A DNA stretch of 64,000 nt, from contig JADNRX010000001.1 of assembly GCA_015501595.1 (NCBI GenBank), positions 868,001 through 932,000 on the forward strand, in the 5' to 3' direction. The notes beneath the pieces were generated by a model that saw nothing but the letters and a program-made list of their open reading frames with translations, was not told where the DNA came from and searched no databases. The translations under genes and the position numbers were made by a program. How positions within the stretch are numbered: the first letter of the stretch is position 1; each line of letters starts with the position of its first letter. This DNA comes from Hymenopellis radicata. Taxonomy: Eukaryota > Basidiomycota > Agaricomycetes > Agaricales > Physalacriaceae. This document shows, in pieces, positions 1 through 11,976 of this stretch.

Positions 1-814
1 TAACTCATCCTCAGTATTCCATGACAATCCTTTCCCAACAGTTTTTTCTAAATGATATTTGGAAGCACTGAGCGCAGAAATGGGACACTTAGTTAACCTC
101 ACTGTCGAGTAGTTCACAATTCATTGATTTCACTGATTGATGGCTCCGATCACACTAAAATGCGGTCTAGTTGGTCCCCTGAACTCAGATTGCTTAGCTT
201 TTCGGTTTGCAGGTGCATAATATCTATTCAAACAAACTCTTGGGAACAAATATCTGTACAAGTCCTTGGGTGAAGTATGAAAGACGATGTCATGGAATTT
301 TGTCCCGATTAGGACGTTGGTTACGTCTGAGTGACGCCTACCTTATCTAGTTCGCGTTAACGCGCGCGTGCTCGCGATGTATAAAGTAAGGGAATTATCT
401 TACTGTGGTGATTGTATTGTAGTCAGTCGGTTGTTGAGAAGGGGGTTACTGTCGGTCCGGGTGATAGGTGTCCGTGTGTTGTAGCTTCTCGAGCCGGAAT
501 AAATCTTCGCTTCGCTGGGTATCGCGCCCGAGATAGAGGATCTTGCCCATCGCTCTGTCCCTGGCTCAGACTCTGATAGCCTGTCCCCGCCGCGGTCCGC
601 AGCCCGCATGGGTAGAGTTAAGTCGTTGACGTTCCTCATATAACCGTTAGCGTTTCAATCAGTCGTGGTGGCAGGATCACTTCCCTCCTCCAGAGGAGGC
701 GGGAGGGACTCTGTGAAGAGGTCGCCTCCCCCTCGCGTGCCCGTGGCACTAAGATCGTCGTCCTGTGTCCCCGGGCTTGAGCTCTCTTGTGGGGAGGCGA
801 GCTCTTGAAGATGG
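1..814. other. No gene recognised; left flank of a LINE relic
   Basis: I see no convincing coding exon on either strand here. Short open frames near 400-1080 on the minus strand have no recognisable domain and overlap the downstream side of the decayed retroelement, so part of this stretch may be its eroded 3' region. No terminal repeat or poly(A) tract that would mark a LINE end is obvious. Confidence 0.4.
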
Positions 815-1576
815 CTAATCGACCGTCGCCTTCACGAACTTGACCACTTTCGCGATGTGCTTGGAGCGATGGCCTAGGAGACCGCGAACATTGAACTGGG
901 AGCGTCGCACCGTCTCGCGAAGGTGTCTCCTCTGCTCGGTGTATCGTGGGCACAGCAGGAGGAGATGAGGAATGGTTTCGGGGACGAGGCACGACTCGCA
1001 CAACGGCGACGAGGCAGCACCGATCCTGTGAAGGTGCTTGTTTAAGCCAACGTGTCCGGACCGCAGCTGGTTGAGGATGCACGTCCCTTTCCGGTCCAGG
1101 TCCTTGTGCACGTCGAGCAGCCCTTGAGTCGGTCCGCCCGGTATCACCTCGTGTGTGAACTTTCCCTTCCGCGTCTCATTCCACTCCTTCTTCCACTTCC
1201 TCTTCATGTCCTCCTTCTCCGCCCTCACTCTGGCCGAAGGACTGATCTTCACCGCGGCTTTCTTCACCTCTGCTCCTCCTCCCTGCAACCTCCTCCCTGT
1301 GCGCACCCCTCCTGCAGCTATCTTCGCCTCGCCGTCAACCTCCTCATTCCCCTGCACCCCCATATGCCCGGCACTCAAGCAATTCTATTCGCGCCCTCTC
1401 CAAGCTCGAATCCAGCGGTATAGACACAGGCCATTTGAATGCGTTGATAGAAGTGCTCGTTCTTCTTCGGCAACCCAAGCGTGCGATATGGGTACTACAA
1501 CCAAGAGCTTCGGATCGAGTGAGCTCCAATCTGCCGACTTCTTGAGCTCCAGCGGCACCCAACTTCTAGGAACCAC
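815..1576 (-). mobile_element. Decayed LINE (non-LTR retrotransposon) fragment, RNase H and C-terminal end
   Basis: The minus-strand frame ending at 815 encodes a piece typical of the last part of fungal LINE polyproteins. It contains an RNase H end (SAGHMGVQGNEEVD near its start), then a linker, then a C-terminal stretch with NQLRSGHVGLNKHLHRIG and a zinc-knuckle-like C-x2-C...H...C arrangement (CESC, HLLLLC). The upstream RNase H core continues in other minus frames up to about 1576 (for example HSNGLCLYRWIRAWRG), so the reading frame is broken. No reverse-transcriptase core is present in the window. It is therefore a 5'-truncated, frameshifted relic, unable to move by itself. The family (Tad-like or other) cannot be decided from this fragment. 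Confidence 0.7.
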
Positions 1577-2788
1577 CCGATTGCTAAAAAGGTCCCAGAC
1601 TCTGCGTGAAGGGAGTTTCGCATTTGGTGATTTCGTTTGTGGGAGAGATCGAGTGCTTCGTCGCGCTCTTTGACGTCTTTGTCTTCAGCCTTTAATCAAG
1701 GGTGGCAAAATCAAGATGCCATTGAGGTCGAAGACGACCGTAAGACATCCCAAAGTTATCACCTCGAGAGATACACGCCTGGAGATGGCCGATAGAGGGT
1801 TACTAACAGGAACTTCGTTCCCATAATGTCGTTCAAATGGTCGAGTAGTCCCGAAGCCTAGGCCGGGAGGGAGAATGGTATGTTGTAGGGACCATGATGA
1901 GAACGTTGAAGTGGGATTTCAATAAGCTGGCCCGATGTCTGAGCAAAAAAAAATCATCATCTATCCGTTGAGAAGGCCTCGGTATGACATACTTCTGATA
2001 AGTCGGGATGGATCGTCAATGTGTGGTTATCGGTAGACATTGGGCTGAAGAAGTACAGCAATGAGCGCAAGAGACGACACGTCAGCGAGCTTGGACAAGT
2101 CCATTGTGACTGAGGCTACCCGGCAGGTGCGTCCATTCCAAACTTCACAGTGCGGGTGGTGCCGTGAAGGACGCAAAGATTCTGTGAGTGTCATTTCAAT
2201 TGCAAAGAAACGTCGAATATGGAGGCAGGTCACGACTCCTGGCAATATTGGGGTTGTTACGCCATACATTGTACAACGTATGTTTCCACAAAACCGGAGG
2301 CGAACGAACGCGTGGAAGTTGGTCTGAGTCCGTGAAACACTGATATTCAGGGGAAGAATGCGACACTGAGCGGAAGCCGGTTGAAATTAGAAGACAAACT
2401 GTCAAAGGCAGCGAGAATCCAGCGAGGTGAGAGCAGAAAGAGGCTGAGCTGAGACATGACATTGACTCGTGGTTCGGCTCCGGCACAACGGTTCCGGTAT
2501 CCGCTTCGGCAGCTCGGCACAGGGCCTCTCAGTCAGTGAGAGCCTATTGAACGCGACTCTTGTTCTTTATGGTTTGAACTGTATATTCCAGTGGCTTAGG
2601 TATATCTGAACAGGATCCATATTTTAAACCTGATCCTCCAGTCAGTTCCCATCGACTTGTATTGGCCCAAGTCGTCTTTCTTCCTGCGTAAACACAATTT
2701 CAATCAAGAAATCTCTAGTAATGCTGAATAAATACATTGTATGTAGGCAATGCGATGCACATTAGGCAATATATAATTAAAGTATATC
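1577..2788. other. Intergenic, no gene recognised
   Basis: About 1.2 kb between the LINE relic and the 3' end of the mitochondrial carrier gene. Open frames of 80-96 residues near 2030-2490 occur on both strands with no domain, no plausible exon pattern and no codon bias that I can see. The last 200 bases are AT-rich and probably include the 3' untranslated region of the carrier gene. Confidence 0.4.
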
Positions 2789-5074
2789 TTAAACACCCAG
2801 TCTTGACGATGCGTTAGTCAACGGTATCACCACGGAGATGAAGAAGACGGACCTTCGTTTAGTATGTTCATAGACGACATAAGATATCGAAACCGCAGGA
2901 ACAACCTTCAATAGATGTCAGACACCTTAGTGCATCCTCGGAAAGTACGCACCTTGGCAAGAGTAGGAAACAGTCCCCGGTAGAAACCCCTCCAGCCCTC
3001 CCGCTGCCACGTCTTCTGCGCAACATCAAACACCCCCGTGTATCGCTCAGGGTGTCCCGAGCTTCCAGACGCTTGCAAACGTGTTCGAACCAGATTCAGG
3101 GGATAAACGCTCGTTGCACCCACGCTCCCAGAGATACTTCCAAATGCCAAAAGCGCTAATACACCCGGCTCATCCTTTCCCGTCGAACGTAAGTATGCCA
3201 ACTTGAGCGCTTCAAAGGTGGACATGTCAATTGCCGAGTATCTGGATCCTGATCAGAGGCAGAACAGTAAGGAATGGAAGACACCTCATACGGAAAGACA
3301 CCGATGAGTCCAATCTACATTTGCACTGTGAGGTCACAGCCACTAAAGACAGAATGTACATAACTTACCGTCAATCCACGATAATAAGCGCGTAGCGCTC
3401 CCAATGCCCATACATGTCGGGCTGCGTCTATTAATGTCCGCTTTTGGGCGCCTGTGCTACTCATCATCTGGGTCTAAAGAAGCGTCGAGGGTTGATTAAA
3501 ACGTCGACTGAGGGTGTACATGATGCGACAAACCTTGAGGGTCTCGACAGGGTAAATGCCTAGCGAGAAGCATTAGCGTCTAGATGTCGTAAGCACCACA
3601 TAACTTGGAACCTACACAGTTGACTGCTTATGCCACCAATGCCTCCGGAAACAAAACGACTAAACCCGCTGATATCCCGAGGATCTTCTACATGGTCCCA
3701 GTACTTTGCAAACGTCCGTTTCTAAACAGAAGGCATGAAACGAGATAGGACTCCGACATTAAGTACTGACGGAGGATTCGTAGGCGAAAAACTTGATGGC
3801 AGACTCTGGAAATATCTTTGCAACAGAAAGACCGTTACCGGTCCAAAATGCTAACACTCCGCCCTCTGCGTATATGCGAGAAACAGCGCCACCGATCAGC
3901 TGCACGCCACCGATCTTGGGCGCCTTGGGTAAAGAGGCAGCTGCATCGGGTGCACGCGTTATTAGGAAGATTTTGAGTCGATCAAATGGCGCTGTACATG
4001 TCCGTGACACTGCATGTTGTCTTAGCGTAGAAGCGAGGCGGAGGGTCAGTAGACTCACCAGCGCCGGCAACACCGCCTGCCATGAGGAACTTGAGGGCAG
4101 TATGACCGTCGAGCCAGCCGTGAGGCTCGTCGTCATAATCGCCGTCGTCCTCGTCCAAGTCTTCAACTTCTTTATCGGGATGGGTCCGAGCAAGGATGCT
4201 TTGGGTCCGCGCGTCAACAGAGGACACCGATGTTGTCGGAGGTGGGAGCGGTGGCTTGTCTTCCGCGCTGAGACTTACATCACCTGTGTAATGAAATGTG
4301 TCAATTGACGCGTGTTGGGAGAAGGCAATACACTAACCCTCCATCGTAACTCGTGCGACGCCTTTGCCGTCGTCACCAAGGTACTTGTTCATTTGGTAAT
4401 ATCGGTATATTTCTGCGGGAGAGACTTTGCGAGGCAGGAGGAGCAGGAAGTCCCGGAACTCGCTGAACGTCACGGAGGCATGCGGTTGGGCATCGGGGGT
4501 CAAGTAGGCCATGAATTCGGCCAACGTTTGAGGGGATAGTGTGATGTCTGGTCCAGGCTTTAAGCATGGCAATAGAGAGGGGGACTCGGTTCACTTACTT
4601 GCTTTTCGAAGTGCGGAATCGAGTTCATGCTCGTCGAGATGGCCGTTGCCGTCAAGGTCGAGTTCATCGTGAAATATTGACCATAGCTCTTAAGCGATGT
4701 CAGCAAGGTGACTGAGAAGGAACGCGGCACATACCGACTTCCTTAGCTTCTGCATAGTCTTTGAACTGTGGCCAACCAATGTCTATTTTGTGCGTTCCCG
4801 AGGGTGGATCGCGCCCGCCGAGTCGACCTAGAAGCTCATGCTCGTACGCAGCACGCAGCTGCTCAGCCTTGCTCGTCTCAGCTTCCCTATCCCTGCCCAA
4901 CACTCTACTATTGGGGTCCGAATCGAAGTTATATCCGCGCTCCACGATGTGCCTCCATAACGCCTGTAGACGGCGTTTGCGGTTATCCCTCCCTTCCTCT
5001 TGTCGGAACTCAGTCAACGTACGCGGCTGCGATCGCGAGGAAGCGTGCCCGCCTGAATGATTCCGTTCCCCCAT
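2789..5074 (-). CDS. SAL1: Ca2+-binding mitochondrial solute carrier (SCaMC/Sal1 type, ATP-Mg/Pi carrier)
   Basis: Predicted inner-mitochondrial-membrane carrier that exchanges ATP-Mg for phosphate under Ca2+ control. The N-terminal half has EF-hand regions; a clear loop DLDGNGHLDEHE lies near 4640-4660 (minus), with Asp/Asn/Glu at the expected binding positions. A linker rich in Asp/Glu follows, then three mitochondrial-carrier repeats. The signatures are APFDRLKIFL (repeat 1), YPVETLKTQM (repeat 2) and YPLNLVRTRLQ (repeat 3), the last being typical of this subfamily. The C-terminus reads VVPAVSISYVVYEHTKRR. About seven short introns split the gene. Start at 5074 (MGERNHSGG) is the first ATG of the EF-hand frame; the stop is at 2789-2791. 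Transcribed in the same direction as the next gene at 5421-6434. The family call is firm; the exact substrate is inferred. Confidence 0.85.
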
Positions 5075-5420
5075 CCAAGCCCCGGCGCGTGGAATTTACA
5101 AGTCTTTTAGAGGTCGCCGTTATCGTCGGCGACAGAGATGATGACGGTTATCAAGGCGCGAGAGCCCTGCTTCAAATGCTCATTGGGGCGGGATGAGCTG
5201 GAGTAACGTCAAAGCCAATTTTGACCACAACTCGACGCTCAACGCACGTGTTTATCTCTGCTTGTCACCATCAACGACGAGCCAATGAACAACTTGGTCT
5301 TACCCACAATTGCTAAACAAGAATAATCCGATAATATACAGATAGCAATACAGATGGGATACATATGAGATGGTAGCTGGTTAGAAAATGTATACAATGT
5401 CCGAACCCTCTAGGCCGCAT
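5075..5420. other. Intergenic between two minus-strand genes
   Basis: About 350 bases holding the promoter of the carrier gene and the 3' end of the upstream gene. No coding exon is supported. No regulatory element that I can name is visible. Confidence 0.4.
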
Positions 5421-6434
5421 CTAGTGCGTGCATCGGAACCATTTCGACACTTTTGCCCAAAAAGATGAGCAATTCCGGCGCTGCCGCTTTTTTGCAACGG
5501 GCCTCTGTACAATGTACATGGGCAGAATGGTGCTAACGTCATGTTCACCTCGAACACATCCCTCGTCAGCGACTTCAGACGGATATGTCCCAGAGTAAAG
5601 TGTTGGTGTAGACGTGAGGCCATACGAAGACTGTGATTTCTCCGTCATAAACGAAGGCTGTCCCGACAAAATAGGGTAGCCGCCGTCTTTTAGCTCTCTA
5701 ACCTATACACGTGTAAGTCTGGCGCTCCGTCAATGCTGGACAATTAAAAAAAAACTCAACTGGACGATCCACCGTCACGAACGTTGCGGCGTCTTCATCC
5801 ATCCTTTCCTTTCGGCGCACGGCGGGTATGGGCGGTGTCGGAGGGCGATACTAAGAAACCAGTTTCAGTGTAAGTGTATTATGACGCGACCTAAACTGAC
5901 TTGGCGCTGCTTTCTGGGTCCCCTGGACGGGCTTCGCTGTGAAAATGCAGAGGGAGAGTCGCTCGAGACCGACCCGCGGCTAAGTAATGAAATCTAGATA
6001 TGGGATGAGCCTCCCAACTTGATACATCAGTCCAAGCGCACCTGAGCGTCATACAAAGTGCTCTGCTCTGCAGGATAGAAGGATGATTTGCTGTTTGCAC
6101 CATCGAGGTCGATCGTGTGGATTGAGGTAGCTTGTTCAATAGTATCGCGCCAGCGCTCTGGTAGCTTTGGAACGGTGATTATGTCAAGTTCACCTAAAGA
6201 ACTGCAACGTACTGGTGGTGGCACCTCCTCCGATGTTACCGGGACGTCTAAAGGTTCCTGCACAACTGGTGACGATGGAGGCGAAGGGACAAATTCTGGG
6301 GCAGGCTTCCGATAAGTCATTTTTCGGCGCAAGTCAGAGGTGGAGGCTGTCTTTTCATCCATAGCGAGGGACTTTAGATGGTGGTGCGCAGCGAAAGGAA
6401 GACGGTCCAGGTAACAGGGAAGATTAGACGACAA
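5421..6434 (-). CDS. Hypothetical proline-rich protein, four exons
   Basis: Not recognised. I place exons as follows: MSSNLPCYLD...YDAQ (start 6434), a short exon beginning PRVGLERLSL, a third beginning YRPPTPPIPAVRRKE, and a last exon beginning VRELKDGGYPILSG and ending FWAKVSKWFRCTH at 5421. All three junctions have GT and AG ends and keep the frame (for example RP joined to VRELKDGG near 5700-5765). An alternative start is the internal Met of MDEKTASTSD. The protein would be about 270-280 residues, soluble, with Pro/Ser-rich low-complexity segments (FVPSPPSSPVV) and a basic Cys-containing tail (KKRQRRNCSSFWAK). No signal peptide, transmembrane segment or known domain is seen. The exon assignment is an inference; expression data are needed to fix the ends. 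Confidence 0.5.
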
Positions 6435-7125
6435 AGACAGAGACCCGGGGCATGAAAGGCCTTTTGAATTAGCGGCGAGCCACTGAATTGAGTGATCGAC
6501 AAAGGCGGTCTAACACGTTAATTAGTGAACGCGCCTCACGTGCAAAAGTCGTGCAGTTTAAGCGGCCATCGCAGGCAACGCAGAGTCCAGATCTGAACAC
6601 GTTCTGGGGGACAAAGCAACTGTCCGGGGCCTGTAAAAAGCTTGAAAGAGAGCTCTAGTTTCAAGAACAAAGACGTCAATACGGAAGCGACCAATCATTT
6701 ATTGAATGGGACTTTGCCTGCCATTTCCATTTCGGAAAAACGAGTCAGTGGAAGCCGGAACGAAAGTTCTCGAAGTGCCAAATGTGGGAGACTCGACGCA
6801 GAGAAGACAGGATCGGATGTGTTCTGACACAGGGAGCACCAATTTGGACAGTAGTAAAGCTAGGAAGATGGACAACCGTCATGCAAGCGTCGAAATAAAT
6901 GGAGCACACTTCAGGGTTTGAAAAAGGATCGAGATCGGTGTGACTTTCTCGTCACAGCCGTCACACTCGATTGAAAGATAAAGGCGCGTCTCTCTGCCAC
7001 TCCCATCTTATTCCCTCGCGCTCCCTTTTCTCTCTCTCTGCGTCCCTCTATTCATCCCGGTACTGCTCGAAACTTTGCCCTTCCATCCTTGAAACCGCTC
7101 ATTTCGTTGCCCAAGCACGCTTTCA
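6435..7125. promoter_or_regulatory. Divergent intergenic region, hypothetical gene / Argonaute
   Basis: About 690 bases separate the minus-strand hypothetical gene from the plus-strand Argonaute and must carry both promoters. A pyrimidine-rich tract (7010-7070, CTC/TCT rich) precedes the Argonaute start, as is common at basidiomycete promoters. No canonical TATA box stands out, and short open frames here have no domain. Confidence 0.4.
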
Positions 7126-10100
7126 ATGTCTGGTCGAGGATCTGCACGGGGTCGCGGCGCTGGTCCAGCGATTCGTGGTGCACGCGGTGCCGCCACTGGT
7201 GCGCGTGGCGGCGGCTCAGTCGGTAGCTCAGTCGGTAGTCATTCGGTATGGCACCATCATCTCTGCGTGGATACAGACTCACTGTTCATTAGGTCCTAGC
7301 CGCTTCCCATGTCGAGACGGTCGGTCAAAGACGTATTTCCATTTCCTTTTTCCGCGTACTGTGCGTCGTCCTGATGTTCGAATCTTAGGCCTTGAGTTTG
7401 GCAGAGGGTACGTTCCAAGTCATTCCAATCCATACGGCTTCTAATCTGCTTTCTATAAGAGGAAGGCCTTTGAACTGTTACGTGAACTACTTCGAGGTCT
7501 CTGTGAGTGTCGCATCTTGCAAGGTCGCTCGATGAAAGAAATGAGTCTCGAGGACGCTTTCCGGCGACTTACATGCAGGTGTCACATCGAGCGGCCGGCC
7601 TATCTAAGTGTAGCTCTGATATTGCATTGCTGACGGATTGACCAGGTACCTACCTCTGTCATTTCTCACTATGACGGTAAGAACATCATCCTTTTCTGTC
7701 GTCTTTTCTCTGACCTGAGAATGATTCCTTGTCCATACAGTTGTCATTCTGCCGTCGGAAAAAACGCTTCCGGTAAGCTTTCCCAGTCTTCGATGACTAT
7801 CACAAACTCATAGTCCTGAAGGCGCGTTTCAATATGGATTTGATCAAGGAGCTCCAGTCCTCCAACCCTTTGTTCAATCCCAAGGGCGTCTACGACGGTC
7901 GCAAAAATTTCTTCACTGCAAAGCCATTAGATTTTAATGGTGCCCGTTCGCAAGAGGTCCTTATTCGCCTTTTCTGTGCCACATTTACTAATTCCACCAA
8001 CAGTTCGATGTCATGCTTGGTGAAAAACCCACGGATCCGCAGGCTCGCGGTCCCAAGGTGTATAAAATTCGCCTAACCAAAGTCGCTGAAATCAACCCTG
8101 AGTACGTCTGATGGTTTCTTCATATTAACCCATCCCATAACTCTTTCGAAGGACGCTCCAACGGTTTGTTGAAGGAAAACAATCTCAGGACAACCATGTT
8201 CTTACGGCTATCACGGCATGTTATTATTACCTCGAACTTGGTACACCATACTGAATTTACTCCAAGGCTTTGAATGTCGTGATTAGAATGGAGCCGTCAC
8301 TCAAGTACCCTTTCAATGTCCGATCATTTTTCACCGATCGCGAACGCAAAGACATTGGTAGTGGCCTCGAACTGTGGCGCGGTTATTTCTCTTCTGTCAG
8401 ACCTGCCATGGTGAGCGTTGTAGTCCTGTAGTCCAAGGGACGGAGGCCGCCTTCTAACTTCCTCGCGTTGATAGGGACGAATGCTCATCAATATCGACAT
8501 CTCGACTGGAACGATGTACAAGGGTATCGGTCTTCTCGAGCTCTGTCTGGAGTTCATTGGCCAGGCCAAGGCCAACACCCTCTCGCCTAGGCATGGTTTT
8601 CCCGACCGTGAGCGCCTCCGACTCCAGCGCTTCATTTCTGGTATCCGCGTCATTACTCCTGGCGGCGCTACTGCTAGAGAACAGACTCCTAGAGTCATCA
8701 AGAAGCTCAGCCCGACCGGTGCCAACAACCTCACATTCCAGATGCGCGACGGTGGTAGTATGACTGTTGCGAACTATTTCCAGCATACCTTGAACCGCGC
8801 TCTCCTGTACCCCGACGTTTTGTGTGTCGAGGTACGTTAGATTGGCCGATTGTATTTCTTTGATCTCATCATGTAAAGGTTGGATCGGGAGCTCTTATTC
8901 CTCTTGAGCTTTGCAAGGTGGCACCTGGCCAAATTATGCGCAAGCAGGTTCCTTCGCACCTTACCAAGGATGTGTTGACGTTTGCCACTAAGCGGCCCAG
9001 CGACAGGCGAGAAAGCATCAGACAGGGACTCGAGGTACTTCCTATCGTCAATACGTTAATATTTGGTCTAATGTTGTTCCAGGTGCTTGCCTATGGGCAA
9101 TCCGAGTATGTCAAGTCTTTCGGAATGGAAGTCAACTCGGCGGCAGGCCTTCTGCAAATCCAAGCTCGCGTCTTGACACCGCCTACTCTGAAATACGGTC
9201 GTGGCTCCAAGCAAGCTACCGTGCAGCCTCGAGATGGTTCTTGGAACATGTAAGTCGTACTCTTCTCTCTCAAAGTGGAAAAGATTCGATAGTTCTCCAG
9301 GGTCGACAAAAAGTTCTTCAAACCGACTACGATCAAGACATGGATCCTCGTCATATACGAACGGCGCAACAGGTTTGACGAAGGCGCGCGCACCAAGATG
9401 ATCGATGGCCTTATGCAGTCTTGCAGGGACGTTGGTACGTGACCCATTTCAACTTGACGAACGGCGCTCATATCCTACATTTGTAGGGATCACCATCGAT
9501 CCTCCTTGTTTGACTAAATGGGAGAATGGTCAAGGTGTTGTCCAGGCGCAACTGGGAAGTGCCGGTCTTGAGTGTCGGCAGAAGACAGGAAACCTTCCTC
9601 AGTTGATCGTGGTCGTCCTTCCCGAGAACGGGAATGACATTTATACTGCTGTGAAACAGTCCGTTTATCCTTCTTCTCTCCTTGTACATTGAGTTCTCAT
9701 TTCATTTGCAGTTTCGGTGACATTACTGTGAGCGTCGAGGTTGGCGCCACTGCGATTACTGACATCCCAATAGGCCGGAGTGGCGACGCAATGCATGAAG
9801 TCCTCCAAGTGTTGGGGTGCAAAGAGTCAGTACTACGCCAACGTGTGTCTCAAGTCAGTGTCTTGGACTTGTCCTCACCCAGCCTCGCTCACAACCGAAT
9901 AGGATCAACGTGAAGATGGGTGGTATCAACGTCATCCCTGATGCTCCTTCAGTCCGAGCCTTAACTGATCCAAGTAATCCAACAATCGTAATGGGCGAGT
10001 AGTGCATTCTTAAAGGTGACTATGTCTGACCTAGTTATAGGCGCGGATGTCATCCATCCAGCTCCTGGATCCGATGGACGCCCATCTTTCACTGCGCTCG

Positions 10101-11272
10101 TTGCGAACGTCGACTCCGACAGTGCTAAATACATCGCAAGTATGTTGTAATTTCACGGTATTGAGCATAGCTGATCGTGGTATCTTAAAGCCACACGCGT
10201 CCAGAACTGCAGAGTTGAAATGATCGAGGACCTCAGGCCAATGGCGAAGGTTTGTCTACACCTAACTTTGCAAGTTCTCTGCTGATTCTGAATACAGCAC
10301 GCCATTACAAGTTACATGGGTTACCGCTCCTCTGTCGAGAAGGTTCAAGGCTCTACTGCTCCGAAGCGCATCATATTCTATCGTGATGGCGTGTCTGAAG
10401 GTCAATTCGCGCAGGTCCTCGATCAAGGTACTTTATTTAGTTTTCGTTGAGATCGTTGCTTACCTTATGATGATGGTAGAACTCAAAGCTCTCAAGGGTT
10501 TGTGCCCCTTCTGCTGCCAACTTTTGTCTCTTTCTGATTGTCTGCTCTAGGTGCCTGCGAGGAACTCAGGATTTCCCCGAAGATCACCATCATAGTGGTT
10601 GGCAAGCGGCATCACGTCCGGTAGGATTTCTTCATCTGGTTATACACCTCGGCTCATCCAAGATCTCCAGCTTCTTCCCCTCGAACGAGCGTGAAGGTGA
10701 TCGCTCCGGTAATTGTCCGGCTGGAACTGTCGTCGACAGGGACGTTACCCATCCGACCGAATTCGACTTCTATCTCCAGAGTCACGGAGGTCTTCTGGGT
10801 ACAAGCCGGCCCGCTCATTACTCGGTCCTCTACGACGAGAACAAGTTTGAGTGAGTCTCACGCTCTTCATGACCAATTGTTGTTTCTGAGCTCTCTGTTA
10901 GTCCCGACGCCATTCAGAACTTGTCGTTCGCGCTGTGCCATGTCTACGCGCGCTCAACGCGCTCAGTGTCGATCCCTGCTCCAGTATATTGTCAGTTTTC
11001 ATGGACTTACTCGACATATACGACTGTTCTTACCATTGCGCTAGACGCCGATATTGTGTGCTCCCGCGCGAAGAACCACTATGACCCTAGCGGTTCCCTC
11101 CACTTCTCCGAGTCGGCCAGCCAGGCGGACACAGCACAAGCTAATGACTCAATCGACGCGTTCCGCCGTGGATTCAGGCCTCTCCACAGCAACCAATCTC
11201 GCCTGATGTATTTCTCGGTATGCATACATACAGCTCGTCCTTCATCTCGTCGCTAACTTGAACTTTCAGTGA
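7126..11272 (+). CDS. AGO: Argonaute protein (QDE-2/AGO family)
   Basis: Small-RNA-guided silencing nuclease, roughly 950 residues over some 20 exons. Order of domains: a Gly/Arg/Ala-rich tail ([20 protein letters not shown]), ArgoN ([10 protein letters not shown], then ILPSEKTLP), linker 1, PAZ ([20 protein letters not shown] to [20 protein letters not shown]), Mid (near 9490-9920) and PIWI (10040-11270). PIWI catalytic positions are visible: Asp in [17 protein letters not shown], Glu in [11 protein letters not shown], Asp in [11 protein letters not shown], and Asp in PAPVYYADIV (split by the intron 10991-11044), where animal AGO2 has His. The C-terminus LMYFS is reached through an intron ending at 11269, so the stop is TGA at 11270-11272. 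The start at 7126 is the first ATG that gives the glycine-rich tail. The exons look intact, so it is probably functional. Exact exon ends in the N-terminal 600 bases are uncertain. Confidence 0.88.
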
Positions 11273-11976
11273 ACTGATGATCTCAAAATTTTCCTGTACA
11301 ATATCGCAACATCGTGCTCTGTTCTCGTATCTTTCCGTCGCATCTCGTCAAACATGTACCTGTAGTTATTCCAAAGAATTCATCGATAGTATCTGTCTCA
11401 ACGTAGCGAATGCGGTTCAGTACAAAGCAAGAGGATATTGGTGGAAGAGCCAATAATGTACATGAGTTCGACTAGCAAGAACAGACCGCTGCGTCCGTGA
11501 CGTAGACCGCTCGGATTGATCGACGCGCAATCCTCCTTAAGTGCCGACGACCATGTCAGCTCTCTTTCTCGACTGGCGTGCTTACCGATATCCAGTGAGT
11601 CAATAACTTTTAAGTCAACGCCTCCACATGCATATGTCCGACTCATAGGCAACCGCAAGTGCTAATGAGCCAGTGTCCGTACTTGCTCCAACTGGCGTCG
11701 CGAAGGCGCTCTTCATTAGCAATGGTCGAATTAGCACACGGTATTCCATGCGTCAGTGTCCGCCATCGCGCACACCTGCTCGAGATGACTCTCACGCGCG
11801 CCAGAGACAAGTCTTCGCAAGCCGAACTGTAGGTGATACACGAATGCGCAAAATTGTTAATTAAAACGCAGAAGACAGTCAGGATGTAAGCTCAAAACTA
11901 TGTACCACGTATCGCTAACGGGATATATACAGTGATACGTCCAGTCATCAGCTGAAGACCGCCGAAAATGCGTGAT
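11273..11976. other. Intergenic; only a weak minus-strand open frame
   Basis: Convergent 3' ends of Argonaute and the DUF4470 gene. A minus frame at 11398-11658 (VDLKVIDSLDIG ... YIIGSSTNILLLC) is open for 86 codons and hydrophobic at its end, but has no domain, and I cannot build a convincing start for it. I treat the stretch as non-coding. Confidence 0.35.

Noticed and set aside
636..1082. 148-codon minus-strand frame rich in Arg, Pro and Ser
   Set aside because: Overlaps the LINE relic in another frame and has the composition of a shadow frame.
1155..1673. 172-codon plus-strand frame opposite the LINE relic
   Set aside because: It is the antisense of the RNase H/C-terminal coding sequence, which has clear family similarity on the minus strand.
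11398..11658. 86-codon minus-strand frame with a hydrophobic end
   Set aside because: No credible start, no known family, and it sits between two 3' ends.
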